From assembly GCA_918026815.1 (NCBI GenBank), contig CAKJVC010000210.1:242425-306424 (forward strand): 64,000 bases of DNA, read 5' to 3'. This document shows positions 21,560 through 31,995 of this stretch, piece by piece. Below the pieces are notes generated by a model. The model did no database searches and was not told the DNA's origin. It worked only from the letters and a program-made list of their open reading frames with translations. Each line of letters begins with the position of its first letter. Within the stretch, counting starts at the first letter, position 1. Origin of the DNA: Chalara sp. BL73. Lineage: Eukaryota; Ascomycota; Leotiomycetes; Helotiales. Position numbers and translations under genes: made by a program.

Positions 21560-23040
21560 GGTGACGACTCAAGTATAAGAGAACCTTTGACAGATACATT
21601 CGTGTGCTTAAATAGACTTTTTCAAGTACGTCGGCACTTTCTCTATGATTATAAATTAAAGGCGGGGCACTTTTATTCTGCAGAAAAGTGAAGATCTGTT
21701 GACGTAAACGAATGTGTGATTAATAATCATGTATAGTTTTAGAACGTGACTATGGCGGACTGACGATAGCTTTCTCCACTCTATAGTGTTATAAGGATTG
21801 ATTTTATTGGATTTGGCAATTGGCTAAGACTCGGTATATCAGTTCATGGCCTAGTATACTTTTGGGATCAAGATGAACAGGTGGTGGGTTTAATATTTCC
21901 GCCGCGACGGGGCTCCTATGAATCCGAGTACCCAACTTCTTACTAATTAAATATTTCTCCTACTTTGGGGGGGGGGGGGAGCCAAGGCCATTTTTGCCTT
22001 TGTAGTTCTCCAAAATAACAAGAATCTTAATACTCGGGTTATAGTAGTAGGAAATTTTATACGAGGTTGCTTTGCAGGAGCTTGCCTCATTCTAAACCAT
22101 TCAAAGACGGCCATTTCCAGTCTCGCTTGTTACATACACATTGTAAACAGTGTTTTCTCAATAGTATTGCCGTATTTTGGCATACGGGGCCTTAGAGGTA
22201 TAGTGCCGACTTTTTAATGCTACGTTAGTATCAGTATAAGATCCCCCCCAAAATAGGTAGTGTTAATATAAATTTTAATATTATACTATACGATCATACC
22301 ACTAAGTACAGTGGAAAATTGCAAATCAGCTAATATGTAGCTTTACAGTCAAAATATACTAAAATGATAGATAGGTTGTTCTTTTCATTTCCAACTTTTT
22401 AACTATCATTAATAAAATTATTACTACTATCAAAAGTATAATCTAGTGGAAGCTTGTATTGTACGCAAGGTCTGCCATATGCAGTGGTTCGAGAAGGGTT
22501 TTTTTTAGGTTATTAGAACTATCAAGAAGGCTTGTTAGTAGACGGACAGGAAAAGCATTCACCGAGTGACTAATCCCTTGCATAAGGTTACGACCTCTAA
22601 TACAACCGTCACATGATTTATAGACGGGCTGCGCTATCGGTTTCCAACAAAAATGGTAAATTATAAAAAAAGGCTAAATAGAAATAAAAATTTAATTACT
22701 AAAATTTATAAATTTTAAAAAGCCGTATAGCAAAATACAAACATTGTTACGCTTGTTCTATAACTCGCACATGGGTATTTCGGTTATTATTCTTGTTTAA
22801 AACTAGTAGCACGTAACCTGGTCCTATTTTTAAAAAAGATCCTTTTGAGCTCCACTTTCGTCATCTAGTTTAGTACTTTCATAATTGAACCGTACTATAG
22901 CTTTCTAAGCGCAAGTATTTTGTTTCGTGACAACTACTACCATTATGTGCCTTGTATTCATTTGTCAAATCATCAATTAGAACCTGCGCTTCAACAAGTG
23001 TAGTATCTGCCTCGTCTCACCCGACCATGAAACCTAAATT
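21560..23040. other. AT-rich intergenic block, possible decayed repeat DNA
   Basis: From about 22,200 to 22,860 the DNA is very AT-rich, with long runs such as TTTTTTTTAGG, AAAATTTATAAATTTTAAAAAG and repeated TATAAATT, and no frame survives. This looks like old repeat DNA worn by repeat-induced point mutation, but I cannot identify the element. A run of 13 G is at 21967-21979. Confidence 0.45.
21967..21979. repeat. Poly-G run of 13
   Basis: Thirteen consecutive G residues follow TACTTT and precede AGCCAAGG. Such runs are rare here and its length may vary or be misread. Confidence 0.9.
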
Positions 23041-25062
23041 TTATGGTGAGACCAAGGTGCGATTTGCCTTCTGGGACTCTTCCTTGATCGCCATTTCTGG
23101 CTGATGAGAATCGTGATCAGAGCTTAACTCCCCGTTCTTCATTTGCGTAGGCTGAACAGGCACATCATCGCCAAGGCCGGTGCTCCGCAGGCCTAGAGGC
23201 ACAAGGTCACTTTCAAGCTTAAAGACGCCGGCATCCGTCCTCATCACAGCCTCCGTTTCCCCGCTCACCAAATGGATTTCGGGCATATCCTGAATACAAC
23301 CGAGTCTGACGGTTACCGGTGGGTCGTTGTTCGTCGTAACGATCAGATTTACGAGCGAAGTAAATGACCAATGGATTGGGGGGAAGCAGGACAGACAGGC
23401 CCAGCTGACTGCCGCCAACAGCGCCGCGAGCGTTACCAGGAGAATTTGGAGGTATGATACTGCCGGCCCCAGAACGCTTAGCTCGATTGAAACGAGCGCG
23501 GGATCTAGACCAAGAATATAACCCCGAGAAAGGAGCAGAGTCTCGATTCTTTGATAATTATCGATAGTCCACTGATAGTTTTGTTCCGGGAGCGCTTGTG
23601 CGCTAGTATTCGACTCGGCCGCTGACTTCCCAAGACCTTGAAGCAAGAGTACTGCGCTAATATCAGTTTGGCCCCAAAAGTAACCGCCATTGCGCAGATT
23701 CACTTCATGAGCAATGCAATCCGTCATGTATACCTTTCCTCCCGCTGCTTGGTTTGCGAAGAATGAGTCGCATGCATTGAATGGTGTCGGGGAATCCTCG
23801 ATAGACTCAGAGCGCACCAGCGTTATGTTAACAATAGATACGCGAAACATTGTGTACACTCTTTCCCCGGGCAGTCCGTCAACATTCAACAACTCGTAGT
23901 TCACTTGAGCTACAGAAAGACCGTTCTCGGCCCCATAGTTGATACCGTATGCGTGGCTCAAATTATTTTTGCTGGCTCCTACGATTGAGTCGCTTATTAA
24001 GGTTACGGTATCTGCTAGGGTAGCCAGCTGTTCAGGTGTCGTGATAGCTGTCGGATTCGCCGTTCTCCAGATCAAGTCTCTGACCTCAGCAGGAGGAAGG
24101 GGGTTGCCGCTGGCAGTTGCAAGGTTCGTCTTTAGGATAGTGGCAACAAAAGTATGCTTTCTCTTTCCCTTGGCTACCGTGAACATCTGCATCATGGCCA
24201 TATTTCCAGCTCCTGTCCCCATTGATGCCCAAATGTTATCCCGTGGGTTCGGATCAACATAAGTAAAGGAATAATTGCGATCGGATGCCTCATCCCAGTG
24301 TACCTCAACGCGTCCAAGAAGTTTATTTTGTGTTATGTCATATGCAAACTTGTTCTGGAATGAGCAGTTCCATACTCTTTGTTCCTGGTTGTTGGCGGCT
24401 ATTATTATATTGGGACAATATAGCTGATCTGTCAAAACATTTGGAGAACCGAGGGGGACAGACGTCATCACTCTAGTATCTGTCGCAATAGAGAATCCGT
24501 CTTCATCTAACCATATCCTCGGTCCTTCGCCCTCTCGTTGCGGCGGTACAATAGCTGGCGATCCGCGATCAAAGGTACCAGTCAAGGAAAAATTAACTCC
24601 GGGCCGGAACAGATCAGCTTCCATGGACTCTTTAAGGATGTGATCGGTACGGTTGAGATCGCCAAGGACGGGAATAGAGATGACATAATTAGGACTGTCG
24701 ACAAGGGAACTTGCAATCGAGGCTACGGTCACATTTCTTTCCTTTGCAACATAGCCAGGTGCGTCGAGAGCCCAGAGGAGAGTCCCATAGAGGTTTGCTA
24801 TGGCGAATATGAATGTGAACATGAGTACTTGGAGCCCACCTCCTGAGATACCGCGCGAGTATATGAAGAATGCTTTCTGTAAAAGACTCTCGGCAAACAT
24901 AAGGTAGGCGGTAAAATCACAGCGTATGGCGGCTAGGAGGGAAAAGAATTTGTAAACAGAAATACCCAGCAGCAATTCAGCGCACCGGAATAGAAGAGAC
25001 TTCACTGCATTATGCGGAACGGCAATGCTCGAGCTTAAGAAGCCAGAAGAGGAGGAAATCAT
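23041..25062 (-). CDS. Glycosylated membrane protein with a large extracellular domain
   Basis: A single exon of 673 residues. The frame is open upstream to 25119, but the first ATG in it is at 25062 (M-I-S-S-S-S-G). Hydrophobic segments lie at roughly residues 25-60 and 78-102 (L-Q-V-L-M-F-T-F-I-F-A-I-A-N-L-Y-G), followed by a ~440-residue hydrophilic domain with many N-x-S/T sites (N-V-T, N-R-T, N-F-S, N-C-S, N-Y-S, N-N-L-S, N-I-T), then a C-terminal segment L-Q-I-L-L-V-T-L-A-A-L-L-A-A-V-S and a ~90-residue polar tail. This matches the general plan of a widespread, uncharacterised fungal family of surface proteins. I do not recognise a catalytic domain. The DNA on both sides is AT-rich and gene-poor. 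Confidence 0.75.
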   Translation of the reverse strand: MISSSSGFLSSSIAVPHNAVKSLLFRCAELLLGISVYKFFSLLAAIRCDFTAYLMFAESLLQKAFFIYSRGISGGGLQVLMFTFIFAIANLYGTLLWALDAPGYVAKERNVTVASIASSLVDSPNYVISIPVLGDLNRTDHILKESMEADLFRPGVNFSLTGTFDRGSPAIVPPQREGEGPRIWLDEDGFSIATDTRVMTSVPLGSPNVLTDQLYCPNIIIAANNQEQRVWNCSFQNKFAYDITQNKLLGRVEVHWDEASDRNYSFTYVDPNPRDNIWASMGTGAGNMAMMQMFTVAKGKRKHTFVATILKTNLATASGNPLPPAEVRDLIWRTANPTAITTPEQLATLADTVTLISDSIVGASKNNLSHAYGINYGAENGLSVAQVNYELLNVDGLPGERVYTMFRVSIVNITLVRSESIEDSPTPFNACDSFFANQAAGGKVYMTDCIAHEVNLRNGGYFWGQTDISAVLLLQGLGKSAAESNTSAQALPEQNYQWTIDNYQRIETLLLSRGYILGLDPALVSIELSVLGPAVSYLQILLVTLAALLAAVSWACLSCFPPIHWSFTSLVNLIVTTNNDPPVTVRLGCIQDMPEIHLVSGETEAVMRTDAGVFKLESDLVPLGLRSTGLGDDVPVQPTQMKNGELSSDHDSHQPEMAIKEESQKANRTLVSP

Positions 25063-27270
25063 CGTGATAGATTTTTCGCTTCTGAGAGATATCGAACAGA
25101 AAAAGAAGTTTCCCAGCAATCAGTCTAATACAAAGTTATAGGTCGGGGCTCAAAGCATACTTATTGTACAAGCCAGCTGATCTACAAACATAAAGTGTGG
25201 AGTTTCTTACCTGACTTTGAATTCCGCTCCTTCTCGTTGTCACGCCGTGAATTGGGAGTTGAACGACTGAATGCCTATTCATCCCCACGGAGATAGTAAT
25301 GTTTGTTTGGTGGGCCGACTACACTATTTCTTGGCAGTGTCTCAGCCTCACGCAATATTCCAATTGTCTTGACGCAAACACGACCAACTCAGTCAGCCTC
25401 ATGGACCTAACTAAGAATTTACGTAAGACATCGAAAAAGTAGCCCAAGACAAAGAAAAAATGGGCTTGCCCTGGCTCCTTGGGTCGGAGCTACATCACTA
25501 CATCCGTACAGATCTTGATCAGGGAGGTTGTTGGGCTTTGTCAAGCCAGATATGGCAGGCTTGGGGTTGTCACTTCTCTGAACCAGATTGGCTAAAGCGG
25601 CACAGCCTGCCTTGGAATGCGGCGTATTCCCAACACAATGTCTATGCAGGACTCCACAGCGGGCCGTAGCATTAAGCTTAGATTAAGTACGAAATCGATA
25701 AGCGGCGCAGGGCCTGAATTGATAGTTTCAACTGCCAATTTTCCAGTTTTCGGCGCTGGTCAGCTGCTCAAACTAGTTAAATATATCTTTAATTCAGTCT
25801 GTTTACAGTTTAATCATGGCCAACTAGCTTCAAAGACTCGACTTATACAAAGCAGTCCAAAAGCTATCGCCTATGTTGCGCAAAGTCAACAACATAATGC
25901 AGCTGCCATATGTTCCCCTAGGTCCATTCCCACTTTTTGACTGCCGTATAGGAATCAGGTCGCTGTAAATTGGGAAGGGCTTGGCGCTCGTATGAGTATG
26001 GCCGGCGGCTGGCTTCATAGACTAAGTATATCGCACTGAAGTCTGTTTATCCCAAGAGCACTTTCCTCAATCGCTCTGAAGTCATATCGAAACCTCAAAA
26101 TGTCTGATTCGACGTCCATAGGTTCCAATGTATCATATGGTCAGCGAAAGCATAGTTTTAGTACAGTGTGGGGAATAGTGTCACGGCTGTAATACGCCTC
26201 TGTATTTGAGACTTAAATACAGACATCCTGTATTTCAATACACTGTATTATTTAAGTATACAAACGGTTACAAACACAGTACAATACACTTGTATGGCCG
26301 TATTACAGGCGTATAAAATGCAGCCATAAGAGCGCTAGGCCCTTAGGCCAACGCAACATCTGGATTTGTTTGTAAAACCGTTAAGCACTTAATTTTTGCC
26401 AGGACTTAAAGCTTTTAATCCCCTTTAAATGAAGACCTTATATACAGTTGAAAGACCGCACTGTAAAGTTGCTCAGAGTATCTATCGACCCTAGTATCGT
26501 TTTCCCAACAATAATAGCCTAAAAAAATCGAGAGGGGCTTGTCTAAAAGCCCTGAATTAGAGCGTTGATTATATTAAAGACTGTACGATCCTAGCGTTGT
26601 TGGGAAAGAAGCTGCTAATTTGTATAGTTCAACTTATTCCTCACAACACTAGTCACAATAGGATACGAGCGTTCCAAGCGCAAATTTGTCATATTGATGT
26701 ACAGCCACTTTGCAATTTACTTCGACTCACCATAGTCTCCACAGATACCGTACATGAGTATGTAAATCGAATTCTCCCACGGTTCTGTTATATCATGGGA
26801 AGTGCCAGCTAGGTGGAACCTTCGAAAGCCAGACCCTAGGGTTCTCGAGTTTGCGAGGCAAGAAGAAAGGGGAATGGAAGGGGAAAGCGCTGTTATTAGC
26901 CTTTTCCTCTTGTTCCGTTCTCAGATTTACTGAGCACAACGGGACAGCTTGTCATTTGCCGAACCGGTGTATATGGGATGGTCAGGTTGGCTGAGCGGCG
27001 ACCTCGGGTATTGTGCCATTTTGGCCCGTATAGCACAATGGTAAAGCTTATCAACCTTTGACCCTGACACAGCGGGAGCGTTTCAGAACGAACACGCTTT
27101 AAAATATCTTTCTATTCACTACACAGTCCCTCCTTCATCAACGACGAGGAAAGGAACAACGAGATCCATTGAAAACCTTTCAACTTTGCTTCATTACACT
27201 TCCCAATGTTCGGACCGACGACATGTTGGCAGGCGTGGATATCCAAAGCGACACTCTCCAGGATAATATT
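25063..27270. other. Gene-poor region with a MITE-like element and a tRNA-like structure
   Basis: No protein gene is seen. The region has a possible miniature inverted-repeat element (26185-26325). About 200 bp on, an inverted pair TTTCCCAACAA / TTGTTGGGAAA lies near 26500 and 26600. A structured, tRNA-like stretch is at 26981-27068. AT content is high from 26,100 to 26,700, consistent with decayed mobile DNA. Confidence 0.45.
26185..26325. mobile_element. Possible MITE-like element, ~141 bp
   Basis: The left end reads GGCTG then ATACGCCT (26192-26199); the right end reads AGGCGTAT (26307-26314) then CAGCC. These are inverted complements with short spacers of different length. The interior carries several TGTATT/AATACA repeats in both orientations. 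I see no convincing target-site duplication and no coding capacity, so a non-autonomous element is only one reading. Confidence 0.35.
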
Positions 27271-28688
27271 TCAGTCCGACCACGAATACAAATCATCCGG
27301 AGCCTCATACTCAGGATCCTTGTCCCAGTCATCCGCATACAACGGATCACTAGCAGATGGTTTTGGCCTTGTATTTGCGCTCGCCCACTGGCAGCCTGCA
27401 AGATGGAGCCTGTTGCCCGCGGAATAAATGACTTTACAACTCCAGCAAAATTCTGTTCCGCATCCACCTAAAGGTCCATCTATCAGCTCTCTCAAATCAT
27501 AAAGCTAAGAGTTTACGGATTTACCTCCTTTTCTTTCGCAAAAAGTGTCCTTGCACTTCTTGCGCTTCTCCACTCTCTTCAGACACCCGCGCTTGGGACA
27601 GGCTTTCGTGGTTCTCAAGATAGTTTCTAGACTTTCGCGGTCAACTTTCTTGTAGTGTTGATATTGTATACATGTTTTCTTCTCGTGGTAGATCGTTTTG
27701 CAATTGAAGCAGTTGTATGCTGAACATTTACGGCACTTCCATTTTGGGTTCATGCCTTCGCAATGTCAATAGATTAGGGAGGGGGCATAGCAACAAGCGT
27801 TGACTTACTTCCAGACGGAATCTGTCCAGATTCACAGCCATCACCTGCACACCATCGGAAGTTTACAAGCTTTGAGAGGTTTTTCATAGTGACCAGCTCT
27901 TCATATCTTTTCCGGTTAGTTTTATTTGAGGATTTGAGTAACGATCCTTACTTTAAAAACGCCTCTCGAGAAGCAAAAGCTTGAACATCTCCTCCGGTCA
28001 AAACTTGATCACATCCGGAATCTGGGCATCGGATCTCTTGCCACCCTCCTTTATCAATTGCATTCGAAAGAAATCCTATCATACAATCCGAGCAGACACT
28101 TGGATCATGCTTACATTTGAAGGTAGGAGGCCGAGAAGGTGCATGTTCGAGTGGCTCCTCGCAATGACAGATCAAACACGTAAAAACTTGATATTTTTTC
28201 CACAGCCCTTTATATCTACAAATTGTTAGTTATCGAATACATATTTGGCTATTCGTTGAAAGGTTGGACATTCAACAAGACAGGCTCAAAGCTATTTCAT
28301 CATGCTTTTACAGAACTCACTTTCCCAAAATAGCCTCATCATCAATCTTGCCCTCCACAACTTCCATCGCAACATTCAGCAAGGACTCACAACCCTCAAT
28401 GAAACATTTCTTCTCCCTCCTGGTAACCCTCAGCAAATTATCCTTGTCGCAAATACTGCAAATACAAGACGCATTTTTGGGCAAGTCGCTCCACGTATGT
28501 CCCCTTCGACAGCTTGCTGCATCTCTCAAGAAAGTGGAGTGGTAGGTATTGCTAGCTTGTGTTTTCCCACACAAATAACAAATCAAACCCCGCCAGATTC
28601 GATCATGAAAGTGAAGATTGACTTCCCAACACAATGTCCAGTCGTCCATTTCTGGGCAGTATGATTTGGTGTGAGTGATGAGTACCAT
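27271..28688 (-). CDS. RBR-type E3 ubiquitin ligase (RING1-IBR-RING2)
   Basis: Five exons on the minus strand (28688-28321, 28215-27952, 27906-27809, 27755-27525, 27467-27271), all phases consistent, give 385 residues. RING1 has C136-x2-C139, C157-x-H159, C164-x2-C167 and C186-x4-C191. The IBR is complete: C230-x4-C235, C251-x2-C254-x4-C259-x2-C262-x4-H267-x4-C272. RING2 is degenerate: C296 and C301 are four residues apart instead of two. C311 in K-K-C-K-D-T-F-C sits where the catalytic thioester Cys lies in RBR enzymes, and G-C-G-T-E-F-C-W-S-C follows. The usual Gly-Cys-Asn-His-Met surroundings of the catalytic Cys are replaced, so activity may be altered. RBR ligases take ubiquitin from an E2 onto their own Cys and then to the target. 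The gene is head-to-head with a tandem ubiquitin-like gene, 397 bp between starts. Confidence 0.88.
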
Positions 28689-29085
28689 GTTTGAGCATCA
28701 AGGCTATGGGGTCGAATTCACAATGTCCTACACATTGTTCGAGAATTCTAGGATCCGGGCAGCGGGGAGGATTGGCAGCCTTCTGGTGCCCCCACCGCCT
28801 TCGACCAACGGTATCTGGCCACGGCTTTTATGCAGTAGCTCCCGAATGTGACGAGAAAACTATCCATAATTCTGGGTTTCTTCCGGCACCCTATCAAGGC
28901 TAGGTTGAGTTTAAGGATGCGCAGCCTCATTTAGGCAACTGGGAGGGAGCCTTAGGTAGTCTCGGACTTTTTACAAGGAGGCGTCCTAAGCGTCGCGGTT
29001 GGTTTCAGTTGTCAAAAATCACAGTACTAAATCCAGCCTGAACCTTGCATCCCTTGACACTCTCAATCGAGAAGAAGAGAGCAAG
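28689..29085. promoter_or_regulatory. Shared promoter of the RBR ligase and ubiquitin-like genes
   Basis: The 397 bp between the two start codons hold no other gene; the frame 28691-28903 has no recognisable content. The head-to-head layout suggests joint control, but no particular element is recognised. Confidence 0.45.
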
Positions 29086-29788
29086 ATGGAATGCGAAACC
29101 ATTAGTGATATTCAGGTTTTGGGGGTTGACGGGACCGGTAAGCAGGTTCTGAATGGAGTGTACAAGGAGATGACCGTAGATCGGTTGAAGAGGACCATCA
29201 ATATATTGAATAGAAAGCCGGCAAGTAGTTGGGAGAGTTTGCAGTTGTATTATTTAGGAAATGAGATGATGAATGGTGAGTCTCAGTCCTGAGTTCCACA
29301 CCTCAAAGCATTTTGCTGATGAGTTGAAACAGATCAGACGCTTGAAGCCTGCGGTATTCAAGATGTGCGCTACTTTCGTTTTTCGAGATTTGAGCATCTC
29401 TGACGAGAGTATCTAGGGAGCAATAATCCGCTACGTCTTCACTGAATCTGCACCTGAACAAGCACCTCCACCTTCCCGCACGCCTGTGATGAAAGCATCA
29501 ACGGACCTCCCCTCCTACGATGAAGCGGCGTTCTCAGGCAAAGAGCTGAGAACGGTCTTCGCCTTGGATGTGGATCAGAATCGGTCGATGAACGTGGGTC
29601 CTGTCAAGTTGGGAATGCCCGTGAAGACTTTCATCGAGAAGGTTGCCTCGAGACAGAGTATCGATCCTGAGCATTTGAGAATTATTTACAAGGGGAAGCA
29701 GCTCCAGAAAGGGAGTTTGATGGATTATGGTTTGCAGGATGAGGCTACCGTTCATTGTGTTATTCGTGTTACTGGAGGAGTCCTGTAG
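29086..29788 (+). CDS. Tandem ubiquitin-like protein with C-terminal Gly-Gly
   Basis: Three exons (29086-29275, 29333-29364, 29417-29788; introns GTGAGT..ACAG and GTGCGC..CTAG) give 197 residues. There are two ubiquitin-like folds: residues ~5-82 (ending L-E-A-C-G-I-Q-D-G-A-I-I-R-Y-V-F) and ~118-195 (L-R-I-I-Y-K-G-K-Q-L-Q-K-G-S-L-M-D-Y-G-L, then H-C-V-I-R-V-T-G-G-V-L). They are joined by a Pro/Ser linker. The end, R-V-T-G-G plus Val-Leu, resembles a ubiquitin-like precursor in which a protease removes the last residues to expose Gly-Gly; ISG15 is a known two-domain case in vertebrates. No enzyme domain is attached. The 32-nt middle exon is easy to miss. Being head-to-head with an RBR ligase suggests, but does not show, that the two work together. 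Confidence 0.85.
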
Positions 29789-29897
29789 CCTTTCGTAATG
29801 ATTTCGAAATGTTCCATCCTACTCAGAACCTATAATTACAGCTATATGTTCTATTATCTCTTAAATCACTATATTGTTGAATGAGAATACAGGATAA

Positions 29898-30791
29898 TCA
29901 ATCGTCCCCTCCTCTATCATATTTTTGATGATCAACCCCCCAAACCCCCCTCCACAAAACATCCACCAACGGCACAAAAGTCCAAAGAATGGTGATCTTC
30001 TTAATCATCAACTTTGTCGGGCAAAAGTTGGCAGGAGATAGCTGCACACTCCCCACCCATAATAAACCACCGCCTAAACATCTCAGCACGCAAAGAGCCA
30101 GGAGGAGCCTCAATGTGGTCTTGTCATCTTTGTACACCGACATTTCTAGTATTCCCTCTTCCATCAATACAAAGGAGATTACTCCCAGTAAAAGTATGAG
30201 AATGATCCAAACCAGGAGATCAACCGCAGCACCCCCGCGAAGCAGAGAAAAGCCAAAGCGATAATGTTTGTCTTGCGCAAGATAGTACCGCGCTCGAGAG
30301 CTAAATTTTATTGACTGGCTCGCGATTGTGCCGAAGAGGTAGATGGGAGGAAGTGCGTAAATGGACTCAACGAGGATAATTTCCCAGAGGTTGGCCCGAA
30401 AGGCGTTGTAGTCGAATGAACTGGCAAGCAACGTGGCTGCTCCAGGTAAAGGTCTTGCGAACCATGCCATGAGCAAATGTCGTAAAGGAACAGACGACTC
30501 GCGACCCCCGGTCGTCAAGATATACGCCGTGAGAACGCTCATGCTGATATTCCAAACAAGACTTCCGGCCAAGCTGACGAAGAAGTTTGTCGATTTGTCT
30601 GCGCAAAGGGGGATATTGAGCCGCCGTAATATTTTTCGGAAATCAAGCGACCCGAATAAAAGGGACCATGTACAGCTAATGACAATCATGGATACAAACC
30701 ATAGGAACACTTCCGGGGGGCTGAAGCATTGCCCATCGTCGGGGGTGACGTTAAAGAAGATCGTGATGGCACTTTGAGGAGAGCTTGACAT
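29898..30791 (-). CDS. Multi-pass membrane protein, unknown function
   Basis: A single exon of 297 residues. The frame extends to 30830 but the first ATG is at 30791 (M-S-S-S-P-Q-S). There are about six hydrophobic segments: V-F-L-W-F-V-S-M-I-V-I-S near residue 30, F-F-V-S-L-A-G-S-L-V-W-N, a segment at A-A-T-L-L-A-S, E-I-I-L-V-E-S-I-Y-A-L-P-P-I-Y-L, D-L-L-V-W-I-I-L-I-L-L-L-G-V, and L-L-L-A-L-C-V-L-R-C-L-G-G-G-L-L-W. Short charged loops separate them. I recognise no transporter or enzyme signature. It is convergent with the ubiquitin-like gene (109 bp between stops) and divergent from the coiled-coil protein at 31,207. Confidence 0.75.
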   Translation of the reverse strand: MSSSPQSAITIFFNVTPDDGQCFSPPEVFLWFVSMIVISCTWSLLFGSLDFRKILRRLNIPLCADKSTNFFVSLAGSLVWNISMSVLTAYILTTGGRESSVPLRHLLMAWFARPLPGAATLLASSFDYNAFRANLWEIILVESIYALPPIYLFGTIASQSIKFSSRARYYLAQDKHYRFGFSLLRGGAAVDLLVWIILILLLGVISFVLMEEGILEMSVYKDDKTTLRLLLALCVLRCLGGGLLWVGSVQLSPANFCPTKLMIKKITILWTFVPLVDVLWRGVWGVDHQKYDRGGDD

Positions 30792-31206
30792 CTTTCGTGA
30801 TTGAACGATAAAACCAAGTACAACCCACACGATTCAAATTGGTGAGAATGACATAAGAAATAGACTTCGGTGGGAAGAAGTTTTTCCAGAAGCCATAAAC
30901 TTCTTCAGGTGTTCGCAATGTAGGGGCAAGATAAAGGAAGGCTTCCGTCTGCCTTGGCAAGTGGGGCTGGGGTATCTGTCTGAGTTCACCACGTTCGCTC
31001 ACTCGAGCCAGCTGTGATTGTGGCTGCAGAAAGTTTGAAACCTCATAGCTCTTTTCGATGCGCTGCAGTCTCCAAGGCAGAGTCCTGGATTGCCAGCGAG
31101 GTTCCGCAATTCTCGACGGGCTGATAGATTCATTTCTCGCTCCTCGTCATTCTTCTTCCTCCAGCTGCCTGAGGAAACATATCTTTTTGGGAACGTTGTC
31201 ACTGCC
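30792..31206. promoter_or_regulatory. Divergent intergenic region of two membrane-protein genes
   Basis: This 415-bp region separates the starts of the multi-pass protein and the coiled-coil protein. Frames here (30751-31002 minus, 30999-31223 minus) have no pattern. No element is recognised. Confidence 0.4.
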
Positions 31207-31995
31207 ATGCCGGTCGTGGGCAAAATAAAAGGACATGTAGTGCTTGTGGCTCCTCCGTCAGATCCCCCACACGATATGCTATGGATGAGCGTCGGGATCT
31301 TGATCGGCTACTTCGTCCTTTCAGTCATTGTGAAATGCTTGGACAAGCTGAGAGGAAATCGAACAGCAAAACTTGAGGACATGGTCAATGAAATAGCTGA
31401 CCTGAGAACCAGAATCGATATCCGGGATAGAAGGATATCCTCACTCGAAGCGGACGTTCGATCAAGAGATCAGGCAATTCAGTCTCGTGATACCACTATG
31501 GCGAGTGAGCGACGTCAACGAACAGATGCGGAAGATGAAGTTGCCAGGCTCACGCCTTATGAGAGGGAAGCCAATGATCTTCGACCTCAAGTCGGGACAT
31601 TAAGGGATGGAATACGAGATAAGAATCGGGAGATCGCGAGTCTGAAAGCAGATATTACGAAAATCCAGGGCGACTTGGAGGTGGCGTACCAACGCTTCGA
31701 AGTTGTCAACCAACGAGCGGCTGAAAGTAAGGATAGAGAGAAGAATCTGAAGAACTTTATAAGGGAACGAGAGCTGGCATTCGAGAGAGCCAAGGCAGAA
31801 TATGAAAGGCGGTTCGCGGTATTATTGCAAGCCCACAAAGAGGAGAAGAAATCGATGCAACGGCATAGGGAGATGGAAATTGAAGCAGTGAAGAGGGATG
31901 CGAACGCTGAGCTAGATGCAATCATTATTACAAAAAATCGAGAGTCAGTGCCAGTTCGTTTCTTCAAGTTCTTTATCCCTAATGATCAGGGATAG
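31207..31995 (+). CDS. Single-pass membrane protein with a long coiled coil
   Basis: A single exon of 262 residues. The frame is open from 31,090, but the first ATG is at 31,207 (M-P-V-V-G-K-I-K-G). One hydrophobic segment sits at about residues 25-46 (M-L-W-M-S-V-G-I-L-I-G-Y-F-V-L-S-V-I-V). It is followed by ~190 residues of charged heptad-like sequence (E-D-M-V-N-E-I-A-D-L-R-T-R-I-D-I through E-R-R-F-A-V-L-L-Q-A-H-K-E-E-K-K), a typical coiled coil, and a short hydrophobic C-terminus. Such a plan suits a tether or organelle-surface scaffold, but no family is recognised. Confidence 0.75.
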   Translation: MPVVGKIKGHVVLVAPPSDPPHDMLWMSVGILIGYFVLSVIVKCLDKLRGNRTAKLEDMVNEIADLRTRIDIRDRRISSLEADVRSRDQAIQSRDTTMASERRQRTDAEDEVARLTPYEREANDLRPQVGTLRDGIRDKNREIASLKADITKIQGDLEVAYQRFEVVNQRAAESKDREKNLKNFIRERELAFERAKAEYERRFAVLLQAHKEEKKSMQRHREMEIEAVKRDANAELDAIIITKNRESVPVRFFKFFIPNDQG

